DNA from: Eutypa lata | Lineage: Eukaryota; Ascomycota; Sordariomycetes; Xylariales; Diatrypaceae | DNA length: 64,000 nucleotides | Direction: 5' to 3' | NCBI GenBank assembly: GCA_022661535.1 | Contig: JAKULF010000014.1 | Coordinates: 124,001-188,000, forward strand | In this document: positions 23,247 to 37,700 of the stretch, in pieces | Position numbering within the stretch: position 1 is the first letter of the stretch | How the letters are laid out: every line of letters begins with the position of its first letter | The notes under the pieces: generated by a model | Database searches by the model: none | Told to the model about the DNA's origin: nothing | Seen by the model: only the letters and a program-made list of their open reading frames with translations | Program-made: the position numbers and the translations under genes

Positions 23247-26065
23247 GCTGTGTAGTTTTTTGTTTCCGGGGTCGATGAAATCACGAAGGAGGGCTTAGTT
23301 GGTCACATATTTTAAGTACGTAAGTGGTTAGCTTCTTCTCTACGGGTTTGGTTTGTATATATATCTATCTACGTACGTAGGTATATATACGTACATTCCT
23401 TCTAGAACTCCACCAGAAAAGGAGGCGTGTGGTACTTGCGTCCCTATGTATTATCGTATTACTGATCATTAATTCCTGATCAGCAAAAACAGTGCCGTCC
23501 GTATATGTACGTATATGTATATATGTAGGTACATACATGCATACCTACGGTATGTATGTAGCAGCATCACTCCATCGGCTGCAACTTAGGAAAGCCCAAT
23601 ATCACCTTGGGCTTGGGCACGAACCAACTCACAGGGGGGTGAAAGGAGGCGGGCTATCAGCCAGCCAGAACAGCCAGACTGTCTACCTATCACCCTACCT
23701 GCCGGGGGTGGGCTTCAGACGGCGTGGGTACCTATCTACCTACCTGCCGGGGGCCCAGGTATGTAACATGTATGTAAGTTTATTACGTAGGTATGCAACA
23801 GCATGCGCGATGTGTGTCGAGCGCGTGCGATTTCCCAGTTACCCGGATATGCAAAAGCCTTGTCCCTACGACGTAATGGGTCGAAAATAGACATGTATGT
23901 AGGTTAGGTAGATAAATTACATGAAAATGGAGGGTCCTTACATACGTACGTACTATCGAAAGATCTATGTATGTATGTAAGTACCTAAGTCGAGTACCCG
24001 GCTACGTAGTTACATGTATATATGTAAGTAGGTAAGTACAATACATATAACTACAGGCATCTAGTTTGGAAGAAAGATCGCTACATAACTCCGGAAAAGG
24101 GAGGAAGGAAAGCATCGGGCAGGCGGGCGGCGTTGTCCGTTCGTTCGTTCAGTTGAGCCGGGGCGCAAACGCACGATGCTCAACCCTAGCACGACCTGCT
24201 ACCCATCGCAGGGGAGGGGAGGACTGGGGGCGGAGGCGCTGTTCCAACCGAAGCGTCGGGAGGTGTCAGCAGCGATATGTAACTATGATATGTATGTACG
24301 TAGATACTCATCATAGCTTAAAATGGCGTATATTGGAATATGACGAATATGATAGATAACGATGATGGTGTGAAAGGAAAAGAGAAGAAGAAAGAAAAAA
24401 AATAGCTTCCAAAGTGCGGGATGTGACCGACGGGATGGTACCAGACTGACTGATTGATGTATGCACGTATTACACAGCTGTCATCCAATTCATCAATCAA
24501 TTGAACGCCTCCCTCCCCCCCCCTTCAAGCGCAAGCTCTGCTCGCTGCTGTCTTGAGTCATGACTGGCGTACCTGCGTTTATGGCTGGTGCCATTTACCA
24601 ACCTGCCGGGTACTGGTTTTGTAATCTCATCCATCCGTCATTGCTGACTCTCTAATCAACATTGAAGGCTTTTCCATTTGAACTAACTACATACATACCT
24701 ACTCAAGATACATTTACATAATACTGAGCATGGGTTTAGTAAGTATTATCAAATTGCGATCAAAAGAGGCAACGGGCTGAAACGACATATCTTGCCCAAA
24801 GGTTATCGTCGGATATTTTGAAACCAAATTGCCTATCGGCCGTTGCCCAGATATAGCCTGGGATGGAGTATTGATAGCAATTATTATTTGGTATCTTCTA
24901 TGTTGACCTTGAGGATCGAAACTTCAACCTCACAAATACAGGATGTACCTATTCGTAAAAGGGGCCTACACTCTTGTATCAGGCGCCTCATTTAGAACTC
25001 CAGTGTACTTGATTCCATCTGTGAGTCTGGATAAGATATCAATTACTGAGTACCTAACAATAAGTATAATTAACTACAGGTAGGTTAGGTATGTTTTAGC
25101 TCACGTCAATGCGCCCCTAACTCGAACCGGGATAAGATCGTCCACGCAGCCGGGAACTATTTTAGCTTTTGTAGTCTATTTGCACCATCTTTTCCTTCAG
25201 AAGTAAGAAGTTGCGTAAGATAGTGGGGAGGAAGAGTGATTATATGTAATAACGTTTGTAAAGATTTCCCTTCATGAAACCCATTTGAGCTCATTGCTAC
25301 GTAGGTACCTAGGTAGGTAGATAGAAAGGGTAGGTATCTGATGTGACGAATTAGAAGCGGAGCAGGTTCCGCCAAGCTCACACCCGCGCTCATCTCCCTG
25401 ACCACGGCGGGCGGCGGGCGGTACTGGGTGCTGTAGATCACATTGATTGACCTTAACTTTACTGTCCTTTCTAACTAACTACCCCTCCTTCCTGCCCTCC
25501 AACCCTCTTAATTTTCTCCATCATACTTTACATACCACCCTTGTCGGAAGTCAAAGTGTGTCAGCACGCAGAACTGTGGCTGCCCCGGCTACGGTTCCCC
25601 GGTGAAGCTGCTGCACCAGGTGACCGGACCGGACGTCAAGCCCCCCTTGTCAATAGAATCCGTCAGGCTGGGAAGGGCTTGCGAACAGACCAAGGAGGTG
25701 GGTGGCAGGAGGGGAGGGGGGGGGGGATTATTCCTGGAGGAATCAAAAGGCAGGAAGGCTAGAAAAGACTTAGAAGTTAGATTCGGCGTTGGTCCCCGAT
25801 GTCACACAAACGGGGACTTTTTGAAATAAAATAAAACTTAAGTGAGGAAAGGGGGGGTGAGAGGGGGGCACGAAAACTTTTTTTTGTTTTGTGATATGTG
25901 ACACGGCTTGAGGGTGTTCAGATCGCGCACTGCAAGATCGCGTTACCTTACATAAGGTAGTGGCTTACCCGTCAGTCATTCAAAGTCAGCTTACCAGCTA
26001 CCTACACAGGTAGCTATACAGAAGGGGAAGGTAAGGCGTTCAGTCAGCTACCTATGCAGGGCGGG

Positions 26066-26094
26066 AAGAAGAAGAAGAAGAAGAAGAAGAAGAA
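26066..26094. repeat. (GAA)n microsatellite
   Basis: About nine uninterrupted GAA/AAG triplets followed by an A run. Confidence 0.9.
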
Positions 26095-28054
26095 AAAACC
26101 AAGATGCCTTCTATTTCTTCCCGCTGTCAAGCTGCTCTCCAAGGCGGGTTACCTACGCTTCGTGTTTGTTCGTTTGTATGTATGGTTGTACGTAGATAGA
26201 TATGGGTGCATGTATGTATGTAGGTCGGTGCGGTGCGCGCCCGAGTACCTGCTGCAGTAGATATGTAGTAGTCGCTCTTGGCCTTGGCAATGCAAGCTGA
26301 TATATGGGGGTGTAGCATGTCGAAATAAATGATAGATGGATAGACAAGATATGTCTATCAGAAGGGGTTAACTAATACGAATTGCTAGACACAGCCGCCT
26401 AGAAATGCTAGAAGTTTCTAAGTGGCAGGAAGGTTGGGGGCTTGGCTACATATATCGCAGAAAGCCTCCTTGGCTCATTGATGCATCGGAGTCGTCAGTG
26501 GCCGGCGTTGAGGTGAACGTCGAGCTGAATGCATGCTTGGGGGCCAAAAGTGCCTGAGAGCGTGTTCTAGTTCGCAAAGGTCGTATTTTCTTCCGGATTG
26601 GAGAAGATGGCAGCCATGACTTCATTGGGGTTCAAACCAGCATACATACATTAATTATGCGTGTTGCGTAGGCTTGTCTCGGGTACCTACAACTGCCCTC
26701 TAGGCCCATTCGCAGATCCCATTGGACCCCTCCCCGGCTTGTGTGCCTGCAGCCCTCTCCGAATCAAACGTCGGTAACCAGCTACTCTAAAAAGGTAGGA
26801 TCCCGTACCCGTTCGGCGCGTTTTGCAGCTGCGAGATCTTCCGCAGATGTGGTGACTCCCCAGATGTCTGGATATGTCCGGCACAGTCGGGACGAGCGTT
26901 TTAGGGAAGCATTCGCGACGCCATGAGTTGCCCGTTACAGGTAAATCTCCGCCGCGGCGGTATTGCTCCCTGGTCGGTAGGTGGTAGGGCGGGTGGGATT
27001 TTTATGACCTGTCAGTCCTCGGAAAACATCATAGATAACATGTCTATGTATGCGACCTTTTGTCGTCGACTACGGACATCCTATTGGAACAGGAGAGACC
27101 ACTACAAACAAACACGCTAAATCAGAATTATCGTATAGAAAAATTGCTTCATGACAGACATTACTTCATATTCGGTCCCAGTTTTCGTGCCCTTGCTACT
27201 ACTCGGCCTTTGACGGGCGGCGTGGCTGCTTCTGCAGACGATATGTGATACATATGTTGTACTTGGAAAATCTCAAACATGCTTCACCTCGAATGAAACT
27301 ACATGTAGTTATAGGGTGAAACGAAACAAGGTCCTGCATCGTATTGTAGAGTTTGAAGTGTTTTTAGGAGCAGCGGTGGCTAGCATGTCGTATGTAGGCA
27401 GTTTTGTAAGTTGTTCAGTTTTCTTGATGCTATTAAATCTTTTTCTTATCAGCGTTGGTCGTTTGGATCTGGTACAGTTGTGAACCCCAACTCTTAAGGA
27501 CATCGACTTTGAAGTTACCTACTAGCCCTAGACTTTCGAACTGGAGATACAATCGTCTCTTAATATAAAACCCAGCAGCGAAAAGAGCATCTAGATTAAT
27601 ACGAACTATTATTTAACTGTTTACATAATCGTTGCAGATAGACGTCGATCTTCAGGGGCAGACTTCGACGTGATTTTTATGCTACTTGCAAAACTTAGGT
27701 ATGATACATATAATATGGCAGGGTTGTCTGTCATATGTATGCAGCTGCGGCATCTCAATCTGATGAATCACCGGAGTCATCCTTTTGATAATCTGTCTAG
27801 ATTACCAGCAGATTATCTTGATCATGTGACTCTGAAATGCTACTCAGTTCATGCGGGATCCCGGAATATGGCTCAGGGGGGATTGGATTCTACTTGCGCC
27901 AGTTCGACGACTTCCAGGCAGGGACTTCCCGAACAGGTGGGTGACGCCAGATAACCTATAAAGCTGTGTAATTAGTTAAAGAGATGTGACCGGGTTCCAA
28001 AACTTAAAATCTAGAGCCTGTGAAAAGTCAGTCAGGGTGAGACAAGTAGGTATC

Positions 28055-28103
28055 GGACGCGAACCTCCGGGAATTTTAACATCCCGATCATTCAGCTGGG
28101 CGA
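28055..28103 (-). repeat. Degenerate tRNA-like remnant
   Basis: On the minus strand, TCGCCCAGCTG (28103-28093) resembles an A-box with one mismatch, and GGTTCGCGTCC (28065-28055) resembles a B-box with one mismatch. A short stem, CGGGA/TCCCG, lies between them. Spacing is about 6 nt short and the acceptor and T stems do not pair, so this is at best a pseudogene or SINE fragment. Confidence 0.3.
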
Positions 28104-31100
28104 CGTTCTGGTAACTTGGGATATGATAGCATCGGGGAAGTTAATGATTAAACCGTTGTCTCATCTCTACTCCGCATAATATGAGGTACAGTGTCTTGCT
28201 CATGATTGTATTGGTGGCTTCGTAAGGCTACTATAGCGCCAGCCAGCGGGTATGGCGTTCAATAGGGGCCTATTCTCAGGCAATTGCGTAGTAGATCCTT
28301 AATCTTTATAGCGATCTACGGCGAAGCCGTAAACTGTAAGTTTGATATAATAACTACTGGGATTGTTTTGGAACCTTGAGAAAATATGATTACAAACCAG
28401 TCAGCAGAAATAATGGGGGCGTAGGAGCTGCTATAGAGTACCCCTTACCTTAAAACCAGGTATTAATCCACCTGCAAATCTTTCTGACACATCGCCGTTC
28501 GTGGAATTAGAAAACCCACCAGTCCTTCGACGTGCTTAAGAGTAAAAAAATTGATTATATAATATATCTGGGGACTGAGCTTTTGGTTGCATTAAGCAAT
28601 GTAACCCTACGCAAAATCTGGTGGTAAATCGGGGTGGAATCCTCGATACCCGATTGCCAAACAAGTCGTGGCACCCACTGTCAAAACTACGCCACCTCGT
28701 AAATACTGCGTTGAACCTCAGAGGGCGACGAGCTGAACTGACTGAGAAAATATGAGGGGGGTTATCTGAGACAAGTCGTCATCAAATTCGTGGACCAAGC
28801 CTTGGGCTGGGGACCTAGGTAAATAAGATTAGAAGCAGTTATAACTTATCACTTTTCAGTAATATTCCATACCTACTATGATCCTTGAATGTACATATTC
28901 TAGAATCCTTGGTTCCTGGCAGCCTGGATAGAGAAAGGTTCGAGAAGAACAGGAAAGCTTGACCATGGCAACACAAGACGTAAGAAGATTAAACCATCCC
29001 CGAGACACCTCGACAATGATCCCCTGGCCGTGTACTCCTGTTTCCGTTCCACGGGACCTGGAACCGTCTAGACAAGCTGGCTAGTCGCTATTGTAACTGC
29101 CACACTGGGCGCCCGCACCAAACTTAACTACCGTATGCAGCTGGGTGATCTTCCAACAACCAGACAGCTGGAACCGGAGTAGACAAGGGGCCCTGCTAAA
29201 GTTAATTAGCCACAGCCTACTAATAAGCTTAAGTCATTTGTTAATATAGCTCTCTTTTCTTAATTGCGGACCCTTTTTTTTTTAAATGTTTGTTTGAGTG
29301 AAAAAATAGGCCTTTTGAACCCGACTGGACGTGAACTGATTATTCGAGTCTGCATTCAGATCCTAGAACTCGGGCAGATTGGCATAATAGGGAATCAAAA
29401 GGCTGTATGGGAAAAGCGTAAAGCAATTGAAGTGAACCTTTAATGCTACCTGTTGCAATGCAATGCCTCAGTTGGCCCCGAGTCTTGGTGATATATATCG
29501 GGAACGAGGCTTTCGTGGCTTCATGACTTGAGGTTGGCAAGAGGTATTGCACCTTCTTTAAGAGCCAACCGGAATCTAGATCGCTTGTTCCCGCTCAGCT
29601 TAGTCAATACCGTCAATGTTTTTACACATAGGAACAAAACCATCATCTATCAGTCGCTGTCAAACTTTTTACTTTGGCCCATGATAACGCTACCCATAAT
29701 GATAGTCGGATTTCAGATGATGGTTTCACAGATTCATCATCATCAAATCACCTTAGGAAACAACGGGATTCCCTTTTAGTTTTAGTTAGTAGTGTATCGT
29801 CATAACCGACCTTGATCGCTAGCTCGATATACACTTTTCACAGTGAAGAAGTTAACGCAAGCTGAGCCTCATCCTTGTTGTTATGTACCTAGGGATTTCT
29901 AATAATTGCCCCGTGCTGCTGATTTCACAAGCATGTTAATCCCTTGGGACCCAGTTCACTTGAACTGTCGGTCTGGCCACGTGCTAGATAGGCTTATCTC
30001 GAAGATCGCTGGGATGTTGCCGTTTCCATCAAACTGGAAGGTTCCCGGAAAATGGGACCGGGCGGCAATACTAATTAGCTTATGATAAAGGCTAACTGCT
30101 TCATCCTGTTGCTGGAACCACGTTAGAGGGAGCTGACTAAACCCGTATATCCGAGTAAACAGTAACTTGAGTAAGAGGATATACCGGGTTTCTAGCGGTG
30201 AGAAGATAATGTAGCATTGGTGTTAATAGGTAATGGATTTGGGTGTTACTTGACCGAATTGGTTGATATAAACATTACTACCATGGATGGTAGTATCTTG
30301 TATACTTAAATTTCGTTGTAATATTAAGCAGGAAACTTGCGGAACTTGCACTGTCCGAAAACCATATAAACAACGCCGTGAGTATGGTCCAGTATGTCGA
30401 ACCATGGTGTAGGCTCACCTCGATGAATCTTTAATATTAATTCAGCTAGTCCACGCCACAGGTTACCTCCGTATAGCACATCCTTCTGATTGGCTATATC
30501 ATTTACCATTGGTAAATTCCGACGCTGTGTAACGGCTAACTGTCACACCAGAATGAGATGAGTTGAATTATACTATGCATAGGCCAAATTGAAAGTATCA
30601 AATTCATTAGACATCCTCCTGGTGTTTAGAACAGAGAGCCATTGATTGATGGATTTATTAAAACGGCCATTGTCAAGTTAGAATTGCAACCTATGTAAGG
30701 TCAACCACTGTCAAGGTCTAGTGTCGTACGAGACAGAACTGTATCCAGGATGGTCAACTGCCAGATTGCACAGCTCACATTGATGATGTTCCTTTCAACT
30801 ACCTATTTAGATTATGCGTGCGTATGCATGCGGGATGTTTTAACGTATATGCGAATGTACGCTTTAGATATTGCTTAGGAGTTTCGTCATGCTTCAATTG
30901 GAGCTCTTGGGATGTACCTCCGGAGCCGTCAGTCTTGATCCTTGCCCAATCCAGAAATGTCACGATCGGGCTTGGCCCACTCCTAGGCGGACTAGCCGCT
31001 TACAATAAATACCAAATGCTTCCTAGATTTGTTATACTGTACGGTTCTAAGGATGAACGTTATATACTAGAAACAAAGGTTTCTATATTCCTGTAACACT

Positions 31101-32975
31101 GTTTAATACACGACTTTGATTTGCAAGGTTCTTGTCATAACTGCAACAGCATACGTGATTATGATATTACATACGCAGGGAAGCAAAACTTTGTTACTGT
31201 AAGTTCAGATGAACAGGGGAGATGTTATGTGGGCTCGGTTTTATATGTCTCTTATTCCCTTGAATTCTGTTATATAATATCTGATGTAAAGGAATTCTGA
31301 TTACGAATTGCTATATTTTTAACACGGGCCTCTTTATAGTAACTATTAACGTTCTAGTCTACATAGGGTTTGTTTGCTGGTGGAACCAACAGATCAAATG
31401 TGACTGAATACTACATGAAGAAGTTATCTTATCCCGATAGGCCTTACAGAAATGAGATGTGCTTTATCACTTACAGTACGGAATGTTGTCAACCTTTAGA
31501 GGTAGGTCCCGGGTTGGTCAGATCTCGGCCTCGACAAACCCCCATCCGGAAGTAGTTTGAAGTTTGCCGCGCTGGGCAAATTCTATCCAATATATGATAT
31601 CCCTGTCTTAGCTTCGAACCCCACCCTCTCCACCTCCTTCCTTAGCCTCATTAATACTCCTACGTATGTTACTTAAGTATAGGTATATACCTCGTACATA
31701 TGGGAGTACTTAGGTCAGTGGTAAGTACCTACATAACTACTACATTGTAGTTGACCTCTTGGTCTACCTAGTTATCCAGCCTTTCACGTTCGAGCGTCAA
31801 TGTGGCCCGTCCTCTCGCAAGCATTCTTGCTGCCCAACCTATCATCTCATCCTCGCAAGATCCTGGACCCCAGATTTGACCTCCTCTAGTTCTGTTGTTC
31901 TTGACGCTAAGACCCTTGTCTCTTGTCGGCTGCCGATGCCACACCAGTTTTTTTTTAAAGTCTCGCCGTGAGCTTCGAGGCAGACATTTCATAAAGCGAA
32001 GCTCAGAGCCGGAAGGGTCGAGATGGCGGGGAAGCCCTGCGTGATCTGGTACTTGGGCCGGGTTTATATGATGACTGGGTCAGCGAATCTGGTTACAGCT
32101 GCTCTGCTCTCCCGGTCTGTAACTACCAAGCAATCTCAACAGCAGCCGCTTTCTACGTACATATTCAAGTTCTTAACTAGAAAAACAGAAGGGCGCTCTT
32201 CGTAGATCGTCCGATTTATCCTGTCCAGCCAGATGTCCCTTCTTCATTCGGCCTAGACTTACCTTAGATCTTTCCCATTGAGATCGCCGTTGTGAGAGAC
32301 AAGGCCGCCGAGTCTTAATCGTCTATTAGAAAGAAAAAAAACTGCATGTAAATCTGTCTCGACTTGAAAAGTAGCTGCATACATCAAGCAAGCCCCCAGT
32401 TCATGTCTCTCAACACAAGGGGGTGAAAAAAGTGTGGGGGTTGTTTTATGGGATGTGAGCACAAGGCCCTCGACCAGCCCCGGCCCGCCATCTTCCACCA
32501 TGCGCAAGCCTCAAGGTTCATAGTCTCAGTTTCTTCACGTAGCCTACCTGGTATCCCAAGATCTCTGTGCATGTTTCCCAATCGACCGGCTCCCAAGATC
32601 GAAACCCCGGCGCAAATCACCGAGCTGGGTTTGTAGGACATGGGTGATGAGTATACATACATCATTCGTACCCCCCGGGGTGGTGGTTAAGTTACCCTAT
32701 TTGACCGCCTTAGAAATCCCTTCTATTAGCAGCAGTGTCTGTCCTCGATCCAGACCATCGTACCGTTAAAAGTGACATAAGTTTCTTTCTACTTCTTGAA
32801 CCAAGCCATCGGCAGTAGTATTCTCAGACCATATTTTCTTTTCCGCCGTCGACAACTATCGTGACACAAGCAACCTCATCGTCGACCATTTTATCTTTAG
32901 ATAACTAGTCTCGGACGAGTTTTTCTTAAAAGCTACCAGTAGATCCATTCAGTCACTGGCCTTGATGCGAACAAT

Positions 32976-34772
32976 ATGGCCATCACAGTCGAAACTTCGG
33001 CACACACAGGTTGGGGTCGATGGCCTGCACAACAACCAAGCCCTGAATATGTTATGGGAGAAAGCTCCGAGCTCATGCAATATGACTCGAGGCCGACAAA
33101 CTCGGCACCACTCCAACGACCACCGGTGACTCCACCGTTCATCGTCAACAATTCATATAGCATGGCACCCATGATGAACTTACCGGCTTCTCATTACCCG
33201 GCTCCGAATCCCTTTGGATACGAGTCGTACAGCCCGCCCTCGCCCCAACACGTAGTAGCTACATCTTTCCGACAGTTCCAAGATGCGCTGCCAGCCCTAC
33301 GCTTCTCGCCTGGGGAGAGTAGGAGATCGCAAGAACACGCATACCATCAAGAGAGGCCACAGGGTTGCCCCGAGGATCACCACATCCACAGCCCCCCAGT
33401 GAAGCCAGAACATCGCATCCCGACGCCAGCATCGTTGGCACCCAACACTCCTTCGGAAACGAAGATAACCCCACCCAGCGTGGACGACACTGGGGAGAGC
33501 CAAACTGCTTTGAATCCCGGTGTGGACATGCTTATGAGGGCAGTTCAACTCAACGACAACGACACCGATGAGAAGAGGCCGGTAGTAGACGACCACACGG
33601 AGAATTACTATCCTTCGCCTCCGCACCTGGACCACACGACGTCGATTGAAGTGAACATAAAGTTCAACAGCCAGGATGAAACAGATGCCGATAAGCCGCA
33701 TGTTTGCAAAGTCAAGCTCTGTGGCAGAAGGTTTACTCAGAAAACCCACCTCGACACCCACAAACGAACGCATACCGGGGAGAAACCTTATGTGAGGAGA
33801 CTTTTGCCCCTCCCCTATGAATGTGAACGCGGAGGGCAAAACTAACGGGGGAACAGCAATGCACAATACCCGGCTGTGGGAAGTGGTTTTCCCAGCGTGG
33901 GAACTTAAAGGTCTCTATTACCAGTTCTCCTATCGTAGTGATGCGAGCTTTTCTCTTTCCTTCTTAGCCGGCTGTCTCTGACCTCCAGCAAAAACAGATC
34001 CACGAGCGCCGCCACTTAGGAGAGAAGCCGTTCGCATGCGCCGTTTGCCAGAAACGGTTCCCGCAGAAGGCTAATCTGCGGACACACGAGGAGACTCACA
34101 CCGGCATCAAGCGTTTCTCGTGCAGACTAGACACGTGCGCGAAGAAGTTTGGCCAACTCGGAAACTTGAAGGTGCGTCCTAATATACACACACACCAGAG
34201 AGGGCAGCTAGCCACCTCACCACACCCGCTCCAGCACCACTAACCATGACTCTCTCTGTAACTAGATCCACATGAATAAGTTTCATGCGGCTGCTCTGGT
34301 GGCATGGCAAGAGAAGTTCCAAGTGAAGCCGAAGGACGAGTTGACACCGGCGGAGCTTGAGATGCGGAAATATTTCGCCACCATGTTCCAGAACAGCAAC
34401 AAGGGCATTAAGGGTCGTGGAAAGGGCCGCCACGTCAAAACGATCGAGGAGATGGCAAGTAACGGTAACATCAATGTACCCAGCCACCCTCCCATCCAGC
34501 AACACGCCGTCCCCATGCATCCTCCCCTCCACCACCCCCCTGTCACCCACATTGGGGCCTTCCCTCCCCATTACGGGATTCCACGGAACGACCCGGGACA
34601 CGGCGGAATGCACGGTCGAAATACCCATGGAACATACGACATCTACGACATGGGCCACGGCAGCAGCATGGATGGAAGTCATCCGAGCTCTCATCCGGCA
34701 GGGACGATGCTCGAGGAGGATCGTCACCGCGGTCTCGGCTTCCAAGATCGCTTCCACGAGCGGCTCTATTAG
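32976..34772 (+). CDS. C2H2 zinc-finger transcription factor, Azf1-like
   Basis: This is a probable nuclear DNA-binding regulator of about 516 residues. Four exons (32976-33791, 33857-33910, 33998-34171, 34266-34772) are separated by GT-AG introns of 65, 87 and 94 bp. The introns cut fingers 2 and 4 just before the first zinc-binding His, and only this splicing restores them. There are four C2H2 fingers: residues 244-266 (C-x4-C-x12-H-x3-H), 274-296 (same spacing), 304-324 (C-x2-C) and 332-355 (C-x4-C...H-x4-H). TGEKPY and LGEKPF linkers join fingers 1-2 and 2-3. The array and the following helix resemble yeast Azf1, which controls glucose-dependent and wall genes. The N-terminal 230 residues are Pro/Ser/His-rich and disordered, a likely activation region. 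The C-terminus is His/Pro-rich. Target genes cannot be told. Confidence 0.85.
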
Positions 34773-37700
34773 TGACACACGCTTTCCTAGCTAAACTAAA
34801 GGGTCGGGAATGGATTTGGAGGAGAAGAGAAGGATGACGACTAATGACTACAAAGAAAGAAAAAAAAAAAGCATGATTTCTACTCGAGACTAGTTCCCCG
34901 GTACCAGTACGGCGGACAGCATTCAGAATACTTCATCGATCTAATTAAAATACCAAAGCTTCACCGCAAGGACACAGCAAAATCAACAAGGCGGAACTGC
35001 TCGTTTTCTCATCAGCTCTTTTTTTTTTTTTTTTTTTTTTAAATTTTATACCCGTCGGTTTTCTCACTTTCAACCAAACGCATTCGTTTCCTCTTATTCC
35101 CCCGCTACTACAAGGCAACCATTGTAAAGAAAGAAAGAAGAAGAACAAGAACAAGAAAAAAACGGCGAAGGCGTCCGAACAAAACGAACAATTTCCCTTA
35201 TACCAACAACACTGGGTTCCGGGCTGGCTCTGGTCAACCAAACACATCAATCGCTACTGGCAGGATGAAAGAGAAGGAGAAAAAGAAAAGTTGGAAAATC
35301 GACATCATTATTTTGCATCGGCGGTTCTGTCATCTTCATCAGTTCCTTGCATAGCGAAGAGGCCACTCTGGATTGTCCGAGGGCGGGAATCGCTCGCCCG
35401 GGACGACGACGAGGGCCTGGTTGGCTGTCTGAACTACTATCTACGTTACCACTTTTCACTACACCCGATACACAACTATACTGCCCAGCCTTTCAAAAGC
35501 ACTTACGTCTATATGGTGGGGCTCTAGTGATTTTCTCTATATATGTCTGTTTGTCTTTCTGTCTGTCTTGTCTCTCTTACCTATCTTAGTATCTAGTAGA
35601 GTGTCCTTTAGGGGTTTATCTTTGTCTCATATATGGCTTGGCTGTCTGTTGTATTTCTTTTTATTTTATTTTATATAACCTGTCATCACAAACGGCGAGG
35701 AGGGTGGCGGGGGAGAGGAAGAAGGTCTCTCCCTCATCTGCCTGTCTGTCTGTCTGTTCAAGCGGGGGGGAAAAGGCGGTGGCGGGTTTGGTCCGGTCCT
35801 GATGCGAGACATAATGAACGGGCCTAACGAAGGCGCGGCGATCTTTCTGGACAACGGGGAGTACAGCGGCGTTTTCCACTATTACTAATTGCCAGCGAGG
35901 TTCCTAGACCTTGCATTTAGAGAGATACCCCTACATCACATAGAAAAGGTTACTAGACCTGGAGTTAGGGGTTGGGGGGAAAAAGGGGGGGTCAGGTATT
36001 TCTTTGGACAGGCGGGTCAGCTCCAATGGGGATGAGATGTGCCACTCCACCGCGGAGGAGAGGCATGGAGTTTCTTGATCAGTTTTCAATGAGAAATTCG
36101 GTATCTCGGTTAATCGATACTCCTGACTCTTCGTTGCTTGCATAGATGTGTACGTGTAAGGATTCATAGTTCATGCTGTGACACCTAACTTAGCCCCAAG
36201 ATCGAGGCCAAGAGCCGATCAAATCGCCCGAGATGTGATAGGGAGGGAGGGTGGGAGGGCATGGTTCGACTCGAATGTAGTCGCCGAAGTATGACATTTT
36301 TCAGCTAGAAGCCTCATCCAAAAAGGGTTGGGGCATTGGGAACAGGGCTAAAGAGTAGAGTTGTCTCTCCCTGAGACATTCTCGATGGACTACTGAGGCG
36401 TTCTCGCCTATTATTTCTCCCGTTCAGACGTACTAGGCTTCTTGTGTGATAGTGGTTATTAACCCTTTCTCAGGTTGAAGGATGTATATGTGTCGCCCGC
36501 TATATGTGGGTGTGGGTGTGCATAGATCTCAAACTACACACCTTTCTAAACACAGGTGGCAGGAAAATGCCTCGCCACGGCTGACATACAAACATAAGAT
36601 ATACTTTCCGTCTACACTCTCTCAACTACTAACCCATTTACCTAGGAAAGCTGTATTGATATAAGGAAAGAGCTGAGCAAAGTATGTCACGTCAGGTCGA
36701 GGCCTCGGAGTGATTTGTCGACCCTGCTTATTGGCCCTGCAGTGTGCCCTGCTCAGAGCCAACCCAGAGTGAAGGATGTGGGGGTCAGCATGCAAGGACT
36801 AGACACCTAGACAAGCCTGCTGACGGGGAGACTTGACATCTTTATCATGTACTAGATGTTTATAATGCATGATATTTTACCAAGAGCCAACAGTACACCT
36901 AGGTGATAGATAAGTAGATACCATACCTCTTCTTCCGGTCCTGGTTCTTTTGTGGTGCTTATCAAACGTCTCGTGTCCCGACTGAAAAGTCAAATACGAA
37001 GTACATCTAATCAAGAAATGGAGCGAGAGGATTCCGTAAACTAGGTAAATTGGATGGCGTTATTTTTGTGCCACTTTCACTGCAGCCTTATGTTAATTAT
37101 GTGGCCGTTCGTATCCCCCTCCCTCCTCCACCGCTTTACCGCTACACATTTCCCCGACATAGCATTCAGACAGGTGGCTAAGCTTCAATATTGCAGAAGT
37201 GTGATGCAGTTGTCATTATACCCTGTCAGACTGGCAGACACCTAGGGGTTACACAGCGTCTAACGCCGGTTGGATCCTTCTATTTAGTCTCCTCTTGACA
37301 GTTGCATCAAGTGGTTGTAGATCCTCAGCCTACGATAGGCGAGCGGTCGGGCATGAGTGCCTCAGTCCTACCTGAAGTCATCTGCTACTGTACAATGCTA
37401 AGTTCCCGTGGTATCAGCGACACATAGCATCCTACCAAGCCGATCACAATCGACGGCTATTGTTACCCTCGGAAATTACTTGATTAGGAAAGTGGTGGTG
37501 ACGTGCGGTGCTGTCGGCCTTGCTCGAACGTTACGAAGCAAGTCTTAGACCTCCAATCAACCCCCTTACCGAACAAATGTTTATCCTTCAACGTCACGAC
37601 AAAGTAATATAGACATTGCTAGCTACTAGTACTTGCGGCATGATCCGTTCTGGAGCCCGCCGTTATTAGCCACCATGCAATGTAGAGACAAACAGTATAT

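Larger units (their letters stand above)
21646..32975. other. 11-kb gene-poor stretch between SF3b4 and the Azf1-like gene
   Basis: No protein was recognised. From 22.7 to 26.2 kb it holds several microsatellites (listed separately) and TACG/TACC tracts with local palindromes (for example near 23360-23395). A tRNA-like remnant lies at 28055-28103. From 28 to 31.6 kb the sequence is AT-richer with short frames only. The last 1 kb before 32976 is probably the promoter and leader of the zinc-finger gene (CT-rich runs near 32880). Confidence 0.5.

Noticed and set aside
34179..34778. 199-codon minus-strand frame over the last exons of the zinc-finger gene
   Set aside because: Antisense shadow; the plus strand carries the real, spliced zinc fingers.
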